A stretch of DNA of 64,000 nt from Pampus argenteus. Taxonomy: Eukaryota > Chordata > Actinopteri > Scombriformes > Stromateidae. Below, piece by piece: positions 39,557-51,300 of this stretch. Location of the stretch: NCBI GenBank assembly GCA_036937835.1, contig CM072877.1, positions 12,031,001 to 12,095,000 of the forward strand, written 5' to 3'. Position numbers and translations under genes: made by a program. The notes under the pieces are model-generated. The model was not told the DNA's origin. It saw only the letters and a list, made by a program, of their open reading frames with translations, and ran no database searches. How positions within the stretch are numbered: the stretch's first letter is position 1; every line of letters begins with the position of its first letter.

Positions 39557-39760
39557 TTAGGCCCAAAAATATTTGGACAGTGGCACAAGTTTTGTTATTT
39601 TTTTAGCTGTTTTAAAATAAAACATATTCGGGATACAATTATATAATCAATATGGGCTTGAAGCACACACTCTCAGCAGACTCAGTAATTTGAGAGTGTT
39701 CACATCCAAATTGGAGCAAGGGTTTAGTTATTACAGCTCTTTCATACATAGTCATCATCA
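39557..39760 (+). mobile_element. Truncated DNA transposon end, Tc1-like fish family
   Basis: Begins CAGTTAGGCCCAAAAATATT followed by TGGACAGTGGCACAAGTTTT. This is very close to the terminal inverted repeat of a widespread non-autonomous fish element whose end reads 'cagttaggtccataaatatttggac'. Internal words (CACACTCTCAGCAGACTCAG, CACATCCAAATTGGAGCAAG) also fit. The opposite terminal repeat was not found downstream, so the copy is truncated or decayed. Confidence 0.65.
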
Positions 39761-40650
39761 GTGACTCAATTTTACAGTCTGTTTTTCATTTCCTGAGCTT
39801 CCTATGAGACATTTACTGCAGTAGTCTGTAGTCTCAAACTTCCAAACTTTCGAAAATGAAATCACTCAAAGGTTAGATTTTTTTATCATGAATCTATTTT
39901 TCACATTCTGTCTTTTGTACTGAGAGTATTTTGTTTTAATGTCATGAATATGAACATGAAATGTGTGGGGTGAAAAACTTCAGCTGATCAATTTATTTAA
40001 TGGCAGGACCAGAAAAATTTGAATTTTGCTATTATGGTCTGTATGTACTCAACTTAAAGCTGCATGCTACTGATAAGGAAACATATCTCTGAGGGTTTAT
40101 TTTGTGAGTTGCAGGTTAAATTTGTTTACAGTGAGAACATATAAATACTTCATTGGCATATACATATATAGCAGCTAACGTGGCCTCTGTTTGTAGGACA
40201 TCTGTAAGGCTTCAGTTTAAAGACGCCTGCCTCCACGGTGTCATTGACATTGAGTTCATATCTCAGTATAACAGTACAGTAGGGGATAGGTTTGGGGTTT
40301 TTTTTTTTTATCTGACTGTTGGAACCGATGTTGAAGGGAAAACGAAAGAAAACGCTTTACTGGTAATGATCACGCAACGTTTGGGGTAATTTCTGAAGTA
40401 GTGATGTTAGTAATTAAGCATTGAAATTACACGAAATCCCGGAAATGACCAAATAACTAACAATTAATTATTTTGTTGGCTTACATCTCATGAGCATCGG
40501 GGGCGGCTGATGGAGGCAGAGAGGGAGGCGTTTACTCAGGTTGAGGATTTTAGACAACTCACTGAGCTTGTTGTGAGCGCACTCTGAATCAGCAGCAACT
40601 GCGACAACAACACTTCATTGAGCATAAAGTTTCCTCCACTGACAATTTAA

Positions 40651-43600
40651 ATGGCGAAATATAAACCCTGCATGGTGTGCTGCTTTATCTTTTCGGGTTT
40701 ACTTTGCGTGATTGCTCTTGTGTGTCTGTGCATCGTGTCATTTGTGGACAGAGGATGTCCCAGCGGCAGCTTCAAGCATGCGGCTGTTTCTGCAGACTCT
40801 GCACGTTGCTCCGAGATTGGCAGGTAAGTTAATTTTCTGAAAATTAAATAATAATAAAAAGTTTTTCTGACGCTAAAAGTTTTGATCCGTTGGAGGAAAT
40901 CAGTGCTGAATTTACCCACGTTTTGCTATAAACTTTTTTTTTTGTTTTTTTTTTTATTGTTGTTTTTAAAGTTCATTAAGTTAATTGTTGGTGTGTTTAA
41001 TTATTCACACGTCATGCATTTTTTGATCACATTTTTCTTTATTCACTGGTTAGACTATCAGGCCATACGTCCTGTTGGCAGATATAAAAAAAAGCTGAAC
41101 TGAGCAATCAGATAAGCAGGTTAAGAGATTTAATAGGCTCTCTTTGAATAATAGAGATTACACCCACACTATTGTACATACAGGCCATTCACTCTCCTCA
41201 TCTCTTGTTGATCCACTTCTAAACTACAATGTCAGGTGTAATTGTAAGAAAGAAATGTGACTCTTTCTAATGTGTGTGTGCCCTGCAGTCATTTGCGATA
41301 TTACAGGGAATTATACATAATTATTCTCATTTTCACTAAATTACATATCACAACAATAATTATGGTGTGATGCCAAACAAAGATGTTTTCTTACATCTGT
41401 GGAATATAATGTGTAGGCCAGGACAACATTTCAACTACAGTCGTATTTTGACTGAATATTGCGTCATGAGAAAATTGCAGTAGGTCGTATTGCGGTTTTT
41501 AATCAAGTGTTGATTAAGTGCTCAGCCCTTATGTGAAGTCCATCAGTCTGGTATCTGGTATCAGTAAATCACAAAGCAAAATGTGGGGCATGACTCTTCA
41601 GGCTTTTGTGTTTGTTGAACAGTCCATGAACAGATTTGTTTTATTTCCCATTTCACAGCAGAGACAGTCAGCTCCTCCAATTTCACAGAGAGAAGCGTCC
41701 ATACATGTCCATGTGTTAAGCAATGAGATAAATACTTTATTATTTACTCAGTATAGTCAGGACAGAAAACAATAATCTACAATATGTCAGTCACACAATT
41801 ATAATATAAAAAAAATATGAAAACATTCATTAAACAAATACATGTGGAACAAAACAATATTTCTGTTGTTAATGTCTAATGTTGAACTATATAATTTGCC
41901 CCCCTTCCCCAGGCAGAGCAAGCCTATAGTCACAACATATTCTTCTGATTAAATTTGGCATTTCATTTCACTTTCTTTTCTTTCTTTTTTTTATTTTTTT
42001 ATTAAACTTTTCAGACAACAAAGCACTGAATCAGTCTGACCTTCAGAGAGCCAACAGCACCTCCTCTCAGTGAGCACAGATCCCTTGCCAAGTTCTCACT
42101 GAAAAGACCCATTCAGGGGTTTTGGAGACAATTCAGACCTCGGCTTACATGCTCTGAAGACAGTTTACCTCCTGAATTACATTTAGAAAAAAATAAATAA
42201 AAAAAGCTCCACCGTTGCTAGTCACCTAAACTTAATGTCAAGCATCAGTACAAGGTTTAAACTTGCCTCTTGGCAGCACTCCGATACTTTGACACCCTGA
42301 AACACTGAACCGCAGGGTCTACAATGATGCCATGCAACTATTAAATAAAATGTGTCTGTGGGTGGCGATAAATCAAAAAGTTAGTAACTTCCTGTAAATG
42401 CAGTATCTGTTTTCCAGGAATATGCTCCAGCAGGGTGGCTCGGCAGTAGATGGTGCCATTGCAGCTCTTCTGTGCACCTCTGTGGTCAATCCTCAGAGCA
42501 TGGGGATTGGAGGAGGGTCCATAGTTACTATCAGAAGTAAAACAGGTGGGTATCCTGATTCATTTGTGAAACTCAAATTTAATGTCATCTCAAATAGTTT
42601 CATCGTTCTAAATGCTGATGTTTTCACAGGCAATGTGAAAGTCTACAACTTCAGAGAGACCGTCCCTCAGACGTTCAAAACAAACTTGTTAAAAGACTGT
42701 CCCACCGCATTCAGACTCACAGCAGGTGGGCAGAGCTTCGCTCGATTTACGTTGACTTGCAGTCTTTTATAACACATGCTGTATCAAACAAAATCAGGAG
42801 GCAGATCTATGGGTTATTGTTATATTGGTGATGGTAAAGTGCACATATTTGGAATCACATTGTATAAATAATCACATACAGGTCTATTCCACCTGAAAGA
42901 GCATTCATTTGTTTGACGCAGCTGAACTATTTCCCTCCTGTGCGTCGTAGGTAGCCAGTGGATTGGTGTTCCCGGGGAACTGCGCGGCTACGAGACGATT
43001 CACAAACTGTATGGCAAGCTGCCCTGGGGCAAGCTGTTTGAGCCAACAATTAGACTGGCCAGGGAGGGCATCCCTGTGCCGCCATATCTGGGAAAACTCC
43101 TGCACCATATGATTGTGAAAGGCCGAGTGGAAAGTTCATCCCTCTGGTACAGTGCACTAAGAAATTATCAAGAATATCTTCTTTGTAGCCGCACTGATCA
43201 GAAGTGTTCGAAGGCACTGATGAACTTAAATGTTTTGTGACTCTTGCTTGAACCCTTTCACTAGAAATTATTGGAGCAATAAAGCCCAGCCCTGGTTATA
43301 AATTTATGTAACCTCAGGGTAAATATTGACTGCGAGTATTTAACTCTCAGGGTTGCGTCAGTCTGTCACGTGTGTTTGAACACTTTTTGGATTAGTGATA
43401 AGTGATTATTTAATAGCACCAGGGTTCACAGTATTGTTCGTAGCATTATTACATACATAGCAACATTTCAAGAGGTGGGTTCACTGAGATAAAAGCAGTG
43501 CTGACTTTAAAAAAATGTTTGTGTGAAATGTTGCTTTTCCCAAATACAAGATTTAAAAAGTATTTCTCTTGTGTGTTCTAATATGTGTTTATGTTCTAAA

Positions 43601-45718
43601 ATATACTCTTCCAGTCAAGTTTTCTGCAACAACAACAAGGCTGTGCTGAGTGAAGGAGACATCATGAAGTTCCCTCAGCTCTCAGAAACAATGCAAATCA
43701 TTGCAGATGACGGGGCAGACGCCTTCTACACTGGCAAGATAGGACACGACTTAATCCAAGACATAAAAGCTGCAGGTTGGTGCAATATCAACGTAGGGCA
43801 GAGAAGTTGGGAGTGTAAATGCTTGAATAGCAAACAAATGACGTTACAGTATAGTAAGTAAGTATAGTTTAAAATAAACAAGCTTTTTATATATTCTGCA
43901 TATTTCTTGTAGGCGGGACGATAACAATGGAGGATCTGAAGTCCTTCCGGGTGAGGGTAGACGATGCATGGACGGTTCCTCTGGGAAATGCTCAGATGCA
44001 CATCCCTCCACCACCTGCTGGGGGCGCTCTGCTTGCCTTCATTCTCAGGCTGATGAAAGGTTTTTAATGTACTGTGTGATGTCTCTTCCAGGAGCCCTTG
44101 AAGTGACTTACTGTAGAAACCGAATTGTATTCTAGCTAGCTATACTCTGAGTTGTAAAGAAGCAAAAACACAATTCAGTAACGAATCGTTTTAACACTGG
44201 TTGTTGTTCCCTTCTTCTGCAGGGTTCTCCTTGACTCCAAGCTCCCTGGACGGTGACCAGAAGGTTCAGATGTACCATCGTTATATAGAGGCAGCTAAAT
44301 TTGCTAATGGACAACGGAGGAGCATCAATGATCCTGTCTTTAATAACAAGAAGGTTAAGATCTGAGATAGTTTTTTTTTTTTATGTATTATTGGGAAATA
44401 AGGAAATCAAGTTCATAGATTCAAAAAGTCAAGAACATATCTAGTTGTCCAACAGTTGTTAAATGCTGCATTAATTCATAACTTTATGTTAGCAATAAAA
44501 AAAAATACCAGTGATAGTGAAAGGAGATAGAGACAAAGTGTGTGTGTGAAAAAGTGTTTGCCCCCACTGTAACGCCATATGTCTGCTAACACCTGTAGCT
44601 ACAATAAGGGCAACAATGCCAGAACAAATCAACAAACAACAGAAAATTAAAGAAACAAACAAAAAAACAAAAAAACACACACATAGAAAAACACAGGATC
44701 TCATTATGTCCTTTTCAAGTTCACATTATCATGATACTCTTCTTTCAGGGTGCAGATCATTTGATTGATCCCTCCTTCATTAATCGCATCAGAGAAATGA
44801 TTTCCATAAACAGCACTCATAACAACTCCTACTACTCCAACGCTAAGCCGTCCTTTGATCACATTGGGACGACGCATGTGTCTGTCCTGGATGAAGACGG
44901 ACTGGCTGTTTCTGCCACAAGCACCATAAACCAGTTGTGAGTAAGAAGACTCTTTCTGCGGGAGATATATATGTATCTGTTATTGTATGAAAATATTCTG
45001 TCATATAATAATCATCCCCTCTGATAGATTTGGAGCAGCTCTTTACTCTTCACGAACAGGCATCATCCTCAACAATGAGCTATCTGACTTCTGCGGGAGA
45101 GCAGACACAGTGAGGGCAGGTAAAGTCGCAGACAAAAACATCACCTTTCAACCTAAGTCAATTGAATTAAAGACATTACTTAATGCAGTCATTTAGTCTC
45201 AGTTAGGTCTGAGATGGAGTGTAATTGTTGTTGCAGGTGAACAGCCTCCCTCCTCAATGGCTCCAGTCATAGTGGAGACAAAGTCTGGAGGAATTCTTGC
45301 GATTGGTGGATCGGGAGGAAGTATGATTACTACATCAGTGGCCTTGGTAACTCAACTGAACTCTGCTTGCATACTTGTCTGCTTTCTTATTTGTTTGCTT
45401 ACATGATTCTTCTCTTTTATTCTTGCAGTCTGTCATGAATCGCCTATGGCTGGGCATGAATCTGACAGATGCCATTGCTGCTCCTATAGTGTTTGTTGAT
45501 TCTGAGAACCATGTGAATTTTGAGAGAACGTTTAACAAGGTGAAGTACTCATGTTCTCTCATCGTCACTGCCAATTAATGACATTCAAATTCACTAGACT
45601 GTGAACGTCCATCTAACAAATAACATGTTAATGGATTCTGATGTCCATTACCGAGACATAATGCTGCACAATCAGTTTTAATTGACTTGAACTGACTCTG
45701 AAGTGGGAAGTGGTATTA

Positions 45719-45764
<46 letters not shown>

Positions 45765-45917
45765 CCTCAGACGGTGATAGATGGTCTTAGAGCTCTTGGA
45801 CACAAAGTTGGAAACTGGAACTACTTCTTTAATGTAGTGAATGCTGTGGAGAAGGAAAATGGCTGCATTGTGGCCGCATCAGACAGGAGGAAGCATGGGA
45901 TGTCAGCTGGATACTGA
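40651..45917 (+). CDS. ggt5: ggt5-like gamma-glutamyltransferase
   Basis: A type II membrane ectoenzyme that cleaves gamma-glutamyl bonds of glutathione and leukotriene C4. Twelve coding exons: 40651-40823, 42418-42545, 42630-42725, 42951-43146, 43615-43775, 43913-44059, 44223-44353, 44749-44936, 45028-45119, 45237-45346, 45429-45539, 45771-45917; 1680 nt, 559 aa. A membrane anchor covers about residues 8-30. CTSVVNPQSMGIGGGS follows the pattern of human GGT5 (CTSVVNPQSMGLGGG). The self-processing nucleophile is Thr385 in IG/TTHVSV. Substrate-site motifs NNELSDF, PSSMAP and GGSGG are present, and the chain ends SAGY, the usual GY terminus. Where most family members have GSAV after the nucleophile, this one has GLAV. 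GGT5 is preferred to GGT1 because of HAAVSADSARCSEIGR, CTSVVNPQS and the NFRETVP motif. A polyadenylation signal lies at 46019. A (TG)20 tract abuts the last acceptor. Confidence 0.92.
45724..45763. repeat. (TG)20 microsatellite abutting the last ggt5 splice acceptor
   Basis: A perfect TG run of 40 nt ends 7 nt before exon 12 and is followed only by CCCTCAG. It takes the place of most of the polypyrimidine tract. Confidence 0.97.
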
Positions 45918-46018
45918 CCATACAGACCATGCGGACACATAAACCACTAAAATCTGCCCCTAAGACTCACTGATTGGACCTGTGGCCTTAAGAACAATGA
46001 ATGTGCCACGAACCTGGC

Positions 46019-46024
46019 AATAAA
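46019..46024 (+). terminator. ggt5: ggt5 polyadenylation signal AATAAA
   Basis: Canonical AATAAA about 100 nt after the ggt5 stop codon, giving a short 3' UTR. No closer canonical signal was seen. Confidence 0.7.
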
Positions 46025-48352
46025 ATGTGAGCAGCCTGGTGCTTACACTCTTCCTTGATTCAACTGATGAACAACAACAACAACAAAATTAATTCAGGAA
46101 ACTGCACTCAGATTAAAGGATATTTCTGGTTTATTACAGTATGGGACCTTATTTTAATATATTGGGCCATTATTTCTATTTGTTTTAACAACGTTTTAAG
46201 TCAGACAGGCCAAGAAATGTGCAGCAAAATGATCAAACTGGTTGTAAACAAGCCAACAGATTATCTAACTCATTTTATTTTAAGGTACAACCTCCAGTGA
46301 GTTGATCTCAGAAGTTAAATATTGCCAATATGAGTGAAATTAAGCCCAAATTGTAGGGTGTAATACACATTTTCAATCCAGCCAGTCATCACATACACAC
46401 ACACACACACTACAGTGTCATTCCTGAATAACACAGACTAATGCGCATCAGGTTGACGTACTGCTGAGATACACACTCCTTGACCTTTCATTGACCTGAA
46501 CATGGTTCAAACATAAAATCAGTGTGCGTATAACCCAGGTTTGACCTTTTTATACCACCAAAATGTAATTTTGTATTTTCTTTTGTGTTTTATATGTATT
46601 GTATTTTAATATATCAGACTATTTAGTAAAATAATTACTTTATTTTTTTTTTTTACATCTATTAACTGTGAAAATCTGTGCTGTGAAAACAAAACATAAA
46701 GTCCAAACTAAGATAAAATCACCTGAGTCCCTGATCTTCCCCAAACACACTTCTCAACCAGAAACCCTAAACATTGCTTGAGTTAATACTTCTTAACCAA
46801 ACACCTTCAGTACAGTCTTCTCTGTAAAGTTTAGGGTTTACTTGTTGTCAGTACAGTATGATCTGCTCCATGTTTTCCTGGTTGCCTTGTTTCAGAGCAC
46901 TTTTGCAGGGGGACAAAGGAAGCAACTATGAAACACATTTCAGTGGAGAGACTTATGAATTAGTAATGATTCCTTAAGTGGATTCTGCTCCGTTTTCCTT
47001 TGAGGCACTAAATGTTATGAGAACATGCAAATTTTACTCCTTGTGAAGCACTGTGAAGTCTTGTTGTATGACTAATGAGTTAATTGGTTTGGACGTTATG
47101 GCTTCATGTATTTGAGTCATGATATTGTCCTATAACTGTGCCCTATAGATGACAGCTGTTTATAATAGCATCATTCCCTATAGAAAATGTCCCAGAGGCA
47201 GTCAAATATTCCTGTGATAACTCTGACTTCCTGTGTTAGCACACTTTCGTTCACAAAGTGCCTTGACGAAGTAAATCAACAACAGGACTTGCTTCATGTT
47301 AGCGTACATGCATTTTAAATATATGCATCTTGTTTGTAAGTGTCACAATGCAAAACCCAAGGCTGTGGGTTGAATTAAAACTATTTAGACTTTGATGTAC
47401 ACAGAGTTTGGATATATATATATATTTTTTTAGCTTAAGGGTGAGTAAATTGGCCTGTCTGGGTTACATAACTCTCAACTAAAGTTCATTATAACTTTAT
47501 AGAACAGAGATTGCGCTTAATTAGGCCTTCAAGGAAAATTCCAGTCTGAATTGGGTCTTTGCTCATTTCTGTATTCTCCAGTTCCTTAAAAACCCACCGG
47601 CTGCCACAAATAAAGATATTTGGTAGGTGTTTCATGGTGTCCTAGGGGGGCTAAGATGTAATATTTTCTTATCCTTACCTTTTATTGTATGTTTCTTATA
47701 ACATCAACACAATTTCTAGCAAAAAAATGCTAAGAAAGACATAGTAATTATGTAACTTATTTACATTCCAGCTGAGAAAATAAATCCCTGAATCCCAGCG
47801 GTGGCAGTAGGCTGCAACAGCTGTAATGTTATACAGGATCATTATAGGTCATTGCACTCTGGATCGCGGAGCAATTACTCATTTAGTCATAAAGTATGTG
47901 CTGTAAGACTGGATGTCTCTGAAATGTTACAGCCTTGTTATTTAACAAGAGTGTCTGCTCTCTCTCTCACCTCAAAAAGAAATATGATCATCTCCATTTT
48001 TAGCTTTCGCTGTTAGTTCTCGTTGATTTGTTCTGCGAATATTCCCTGAATTTCAAATCCAATCATTAATATTCAAATAATTACTGTGGACATCACAATC
48101 GTATATATATCTTTAATAGACAACAATAACGGGAAACAGCTTTACACCGTGCTTTATAAATAGGTAGGAACTGTACACTTTCAAGACGGACACAATCTGT
48201 GTTTCTTCAGTTAGAATAATGAAATGATTCCAACATTTACAGGTGCCTCTGTTTTCCGTATATCAGTTTCAACTTTGAAAAATAGGCTAACTGAATGATA
48301 GCTGCTGGTCCTTTTATTAAGGCTCTAATATCTCATTTGTATACCACAGCGT
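46025..48352. other. Intergenic region between convergent ggt5 and ggt1
   Basis: The 3' ends of both GGT genes face each other. A dispersed repeat fragment starts at about 46113 (TTAAAGGATATTTCTGG; see 23650). A short TA/T tract lies near 47411. A minus-strand AATAAA at 48313-48318, about 35 nt past the ggt1 stop, is a likely ggt1 poly(A) signal. No further gene seen. Confidence 0.6.
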
Positions 48353-51300
48353 TCACACAGCAGCTCTGTACCCTGCAGCGTAACCCCACTTGCGAGGATC
48401 TGACTGAGCGAGGAGTCCATGATCATACCGAACCACCGCCTGTACCACAGCTCCTGTCGATTTGAGGAACTCTGTCTCGTGATGTTTCTTTATCAAACCA
48501 TCCAGGACGTTCTGTAAATTTAAAAACAGAGGTAAACTGGGTGAGTGTGGCAAAGTCTGAATGTAAAAAATAATAAAACATAACCCTATTTAGAAATGCA
48601 CTGCCCTTTGGATAAAGGGTAATGACGCCCAGTTTCAGAATTAATGTTAAGGTGCAAAAGTCTGTAAAAACAACTCTCTCAATTAGCAACACATGAAAAG
48701 TTCACTTCAGGAGAGGGGACGAAGGGAAACTGACTCTTCAAACTGAAGAAAAAACAGATAAAAAATTAAATTTATTGGCACTAGAATCTCTTGGATGGGG
48801 GACTAATGTTTGCAATTAGTCTCCAAACCAATTATCTGCCTTCTTTGATGGCCACTGGGATCGGATTAACATGTAGTTTAGGATCATTAATATATAATTA
48901 TAAGTCATAACAATAAGTCATGAAATAATAATTTATTTATTTGGTTTTAGTGTGTGTGTGTCAGATGATATTCTGCTATTACAAAGAACAGTTATTTCCA
49001 GCCAGATCACAACTTAGACTATTAGTATACTAAATATTTTTTCTCCTTGTTGATATACTGTATTTGGTCCTCAAGGTAAATAAAATAAACAACGTCCCTG
49101 ATGATGTTCATGACTGAGGTATACAGGTCTGGGGTTGGCTGGGCTTTTGGTTGAAGTATTGCCTTCCTTCACACTACACCACCCTGCTATTAGTCACATA
49201 TATCTTTTTTTTTTTTTGGCCGTATGCCGTACTCACTTTGTCAAAGTCAGCCTCTGCTATTGTGGTGTTGGGAACCAGCTGGTTGTGGAGCCTCGGCTCT
49301 GATACGGCTTTCTCCAGATCGTAGTTGAAAAACAGTGTGTTCAGAATCACCTATAAAGCAAAAAAAAAAAAAAAATCATTACTTAAAAGATAAGGCTGGT
49401 GATTTTCATTTGTTCAGAAACAGCTCCAAAGAGTGAAACAGCCATCGTGTGTTTAGTCTCCGGAGATTAGCTTCACGTACAGAAGATGCCACTGGGCATG
49501 CAAGGGAACAGATGCTTCTCTAGCCTGTTGTACTACATACTGCAACTTCTTGTCTTTGTACTCATTTTTTTGAGAAATTTAGAAATGTATTTTGTAATAG
49601 GTTTTAATAGCACAACAAGCTCAATTCATTGCCGTTTGGCTCTGCATGAGATTTGTTGACAATGAGAAAAATATTGACATTAATGGATAGGTTGTGGCTT
49701 ACCTGAGCAACAGAGGTAGTGATTTTTGTTCCTCCGGAGCCGCCGACCACCATCTTAATTTTGTTGCTTTTGTCAAAGATGATGGTTGGACACATAGAAG
49801 ACATGGGCCGTTTCCCTTTTCACAGAAATATAATGATAATGTCAATTTAAAACAAGGTCAAATTAAATTGGTGTTTTGTCCTTTGGTAGATCAACTAAAG
49901 GTGATTCACAGCACAATCCAAAGACATAATGTAGAATATCAAGAAGTACAGGACGACCTCTGCCAGATGTGTTCATCAGCCAATCTATATTACACTTTTA
50001 CTAGATCTGAGAACCCTTATGTGTGTTTTTTTTGTGTGTGTTGGCTTTAATCTAACCTGGCCGGATGAAGTTGCTCGGTGAAGGAGGCACTCCGAAGCCG
50101 TTTGTAATTAGCGGGGAGCTGAAATCGTCCATCTCATTGTTGAGGATGATCCCTGTTGATCTTGACAAGACTTTGGAGCCGAAACTGCAAGAAAAAAAAA
50201 TAACCATCGCAAATATCAAGGGAGTTATAGAGACCAAGACTGATCAGCTAATATTGTTGATAATATGTGTCACGGCACAATGAGGAGTTCATACAATCGG
50301 TTAATGGTGCTGGTGGCCGCCACTGCACTTCCGTCCTCTGCTACTACAGAGACATGTGAGGTCCCGTGGTTGTCAGGCAGGTAAAACTCTGGCTCGTAGT
50401 AGTTCATGTGATGTGTGGTGTCATCTGTGATCTTTTCACGGAGGTCATTAGCAAAGGACGATGAAGTCATATTCTGGATGAGCTTTGGGAGAGAAAGTGG
50501 GACATAAGAATAATTCAAGTCACAAGTCTTAACTAAAGTGCTTTTGTTGCCTAACTTGAAACTCATGCAGGACATGCAAATCCCCAGTCTCTGCTGTCAA
50601 AGTCCTGTGTTACTGATTTTCATACTATAAAAAAACGTAAAGCGTTGTTCAATAAAAAACATAATCCACACAGTGATTCAATTTTCCATTTAAAACTTAA
50701 AATTGGCAAAACAAATTAGATGTATAGAAGCAGACAGGGTTGTAATATGACATCGAAAAAGACATGTTAAACCAATGCTAACAAACTGTATCGGAGCAGG
50801 TTTGTTCCTTTACATACATTGCTACTGGTTCTAGGTAATCTCTTTTTATTGTTTTATTGTATTGTGTTTTAAGCAGAGGCCGTGACCTTACATCTGTAAT
50901 GTTGAGGAATGCTCGATCTCCAAGCAAAGTCCTCTTTGCGTAAGCAAAGCGATAAGCCTCCACAATGCGATGGTAGGTTAGGATCTTTTTCTCAGTGCTT
51001 GCCATGCTATCTGAGGTGAAGTTGTACCCTGTAGAAAAATACACACAATCAGTAACTCAATTTAAAACCACAGCCTCATCCATCTGTTTTCATTCAGATG
51101 CCTGCTCAGATAGAGAGGAGACAGCTCAAAATGGACAAAGAAAATGCACTCGACCCACGATGTTCCTGTATTTGTATTTAGTCTGGAAGCTGCTCTGAGC
51201 AGACCATAAGTATTAGCCCGAGCTGACAGCCACAGAGGGAAACAGGAGGAAGGTTGAAGGAACCAGAGAGGTTTGATTTGATGGGTTTCAGCTGTTGGAC

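Larger units (their letters stand above)
32431..40650. other. Intergenic region between divergent cabp1 and ggt5
   Basis: The cabp1 caldendrin promoter should be just above 32430 (GC-rich to about 32720). The ggt5 promoter should be just below 40651 (about 40480-40640, with CpGs and GGGGGCGGCTGATGG). Between them I found no coding exon, only poly(A) at 32792-32808, adjacent A and T runs at 34171-34201, and repeat fragments at 34651-34720, 37370-38190 and 39557-39760. Confidence 0.6.
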
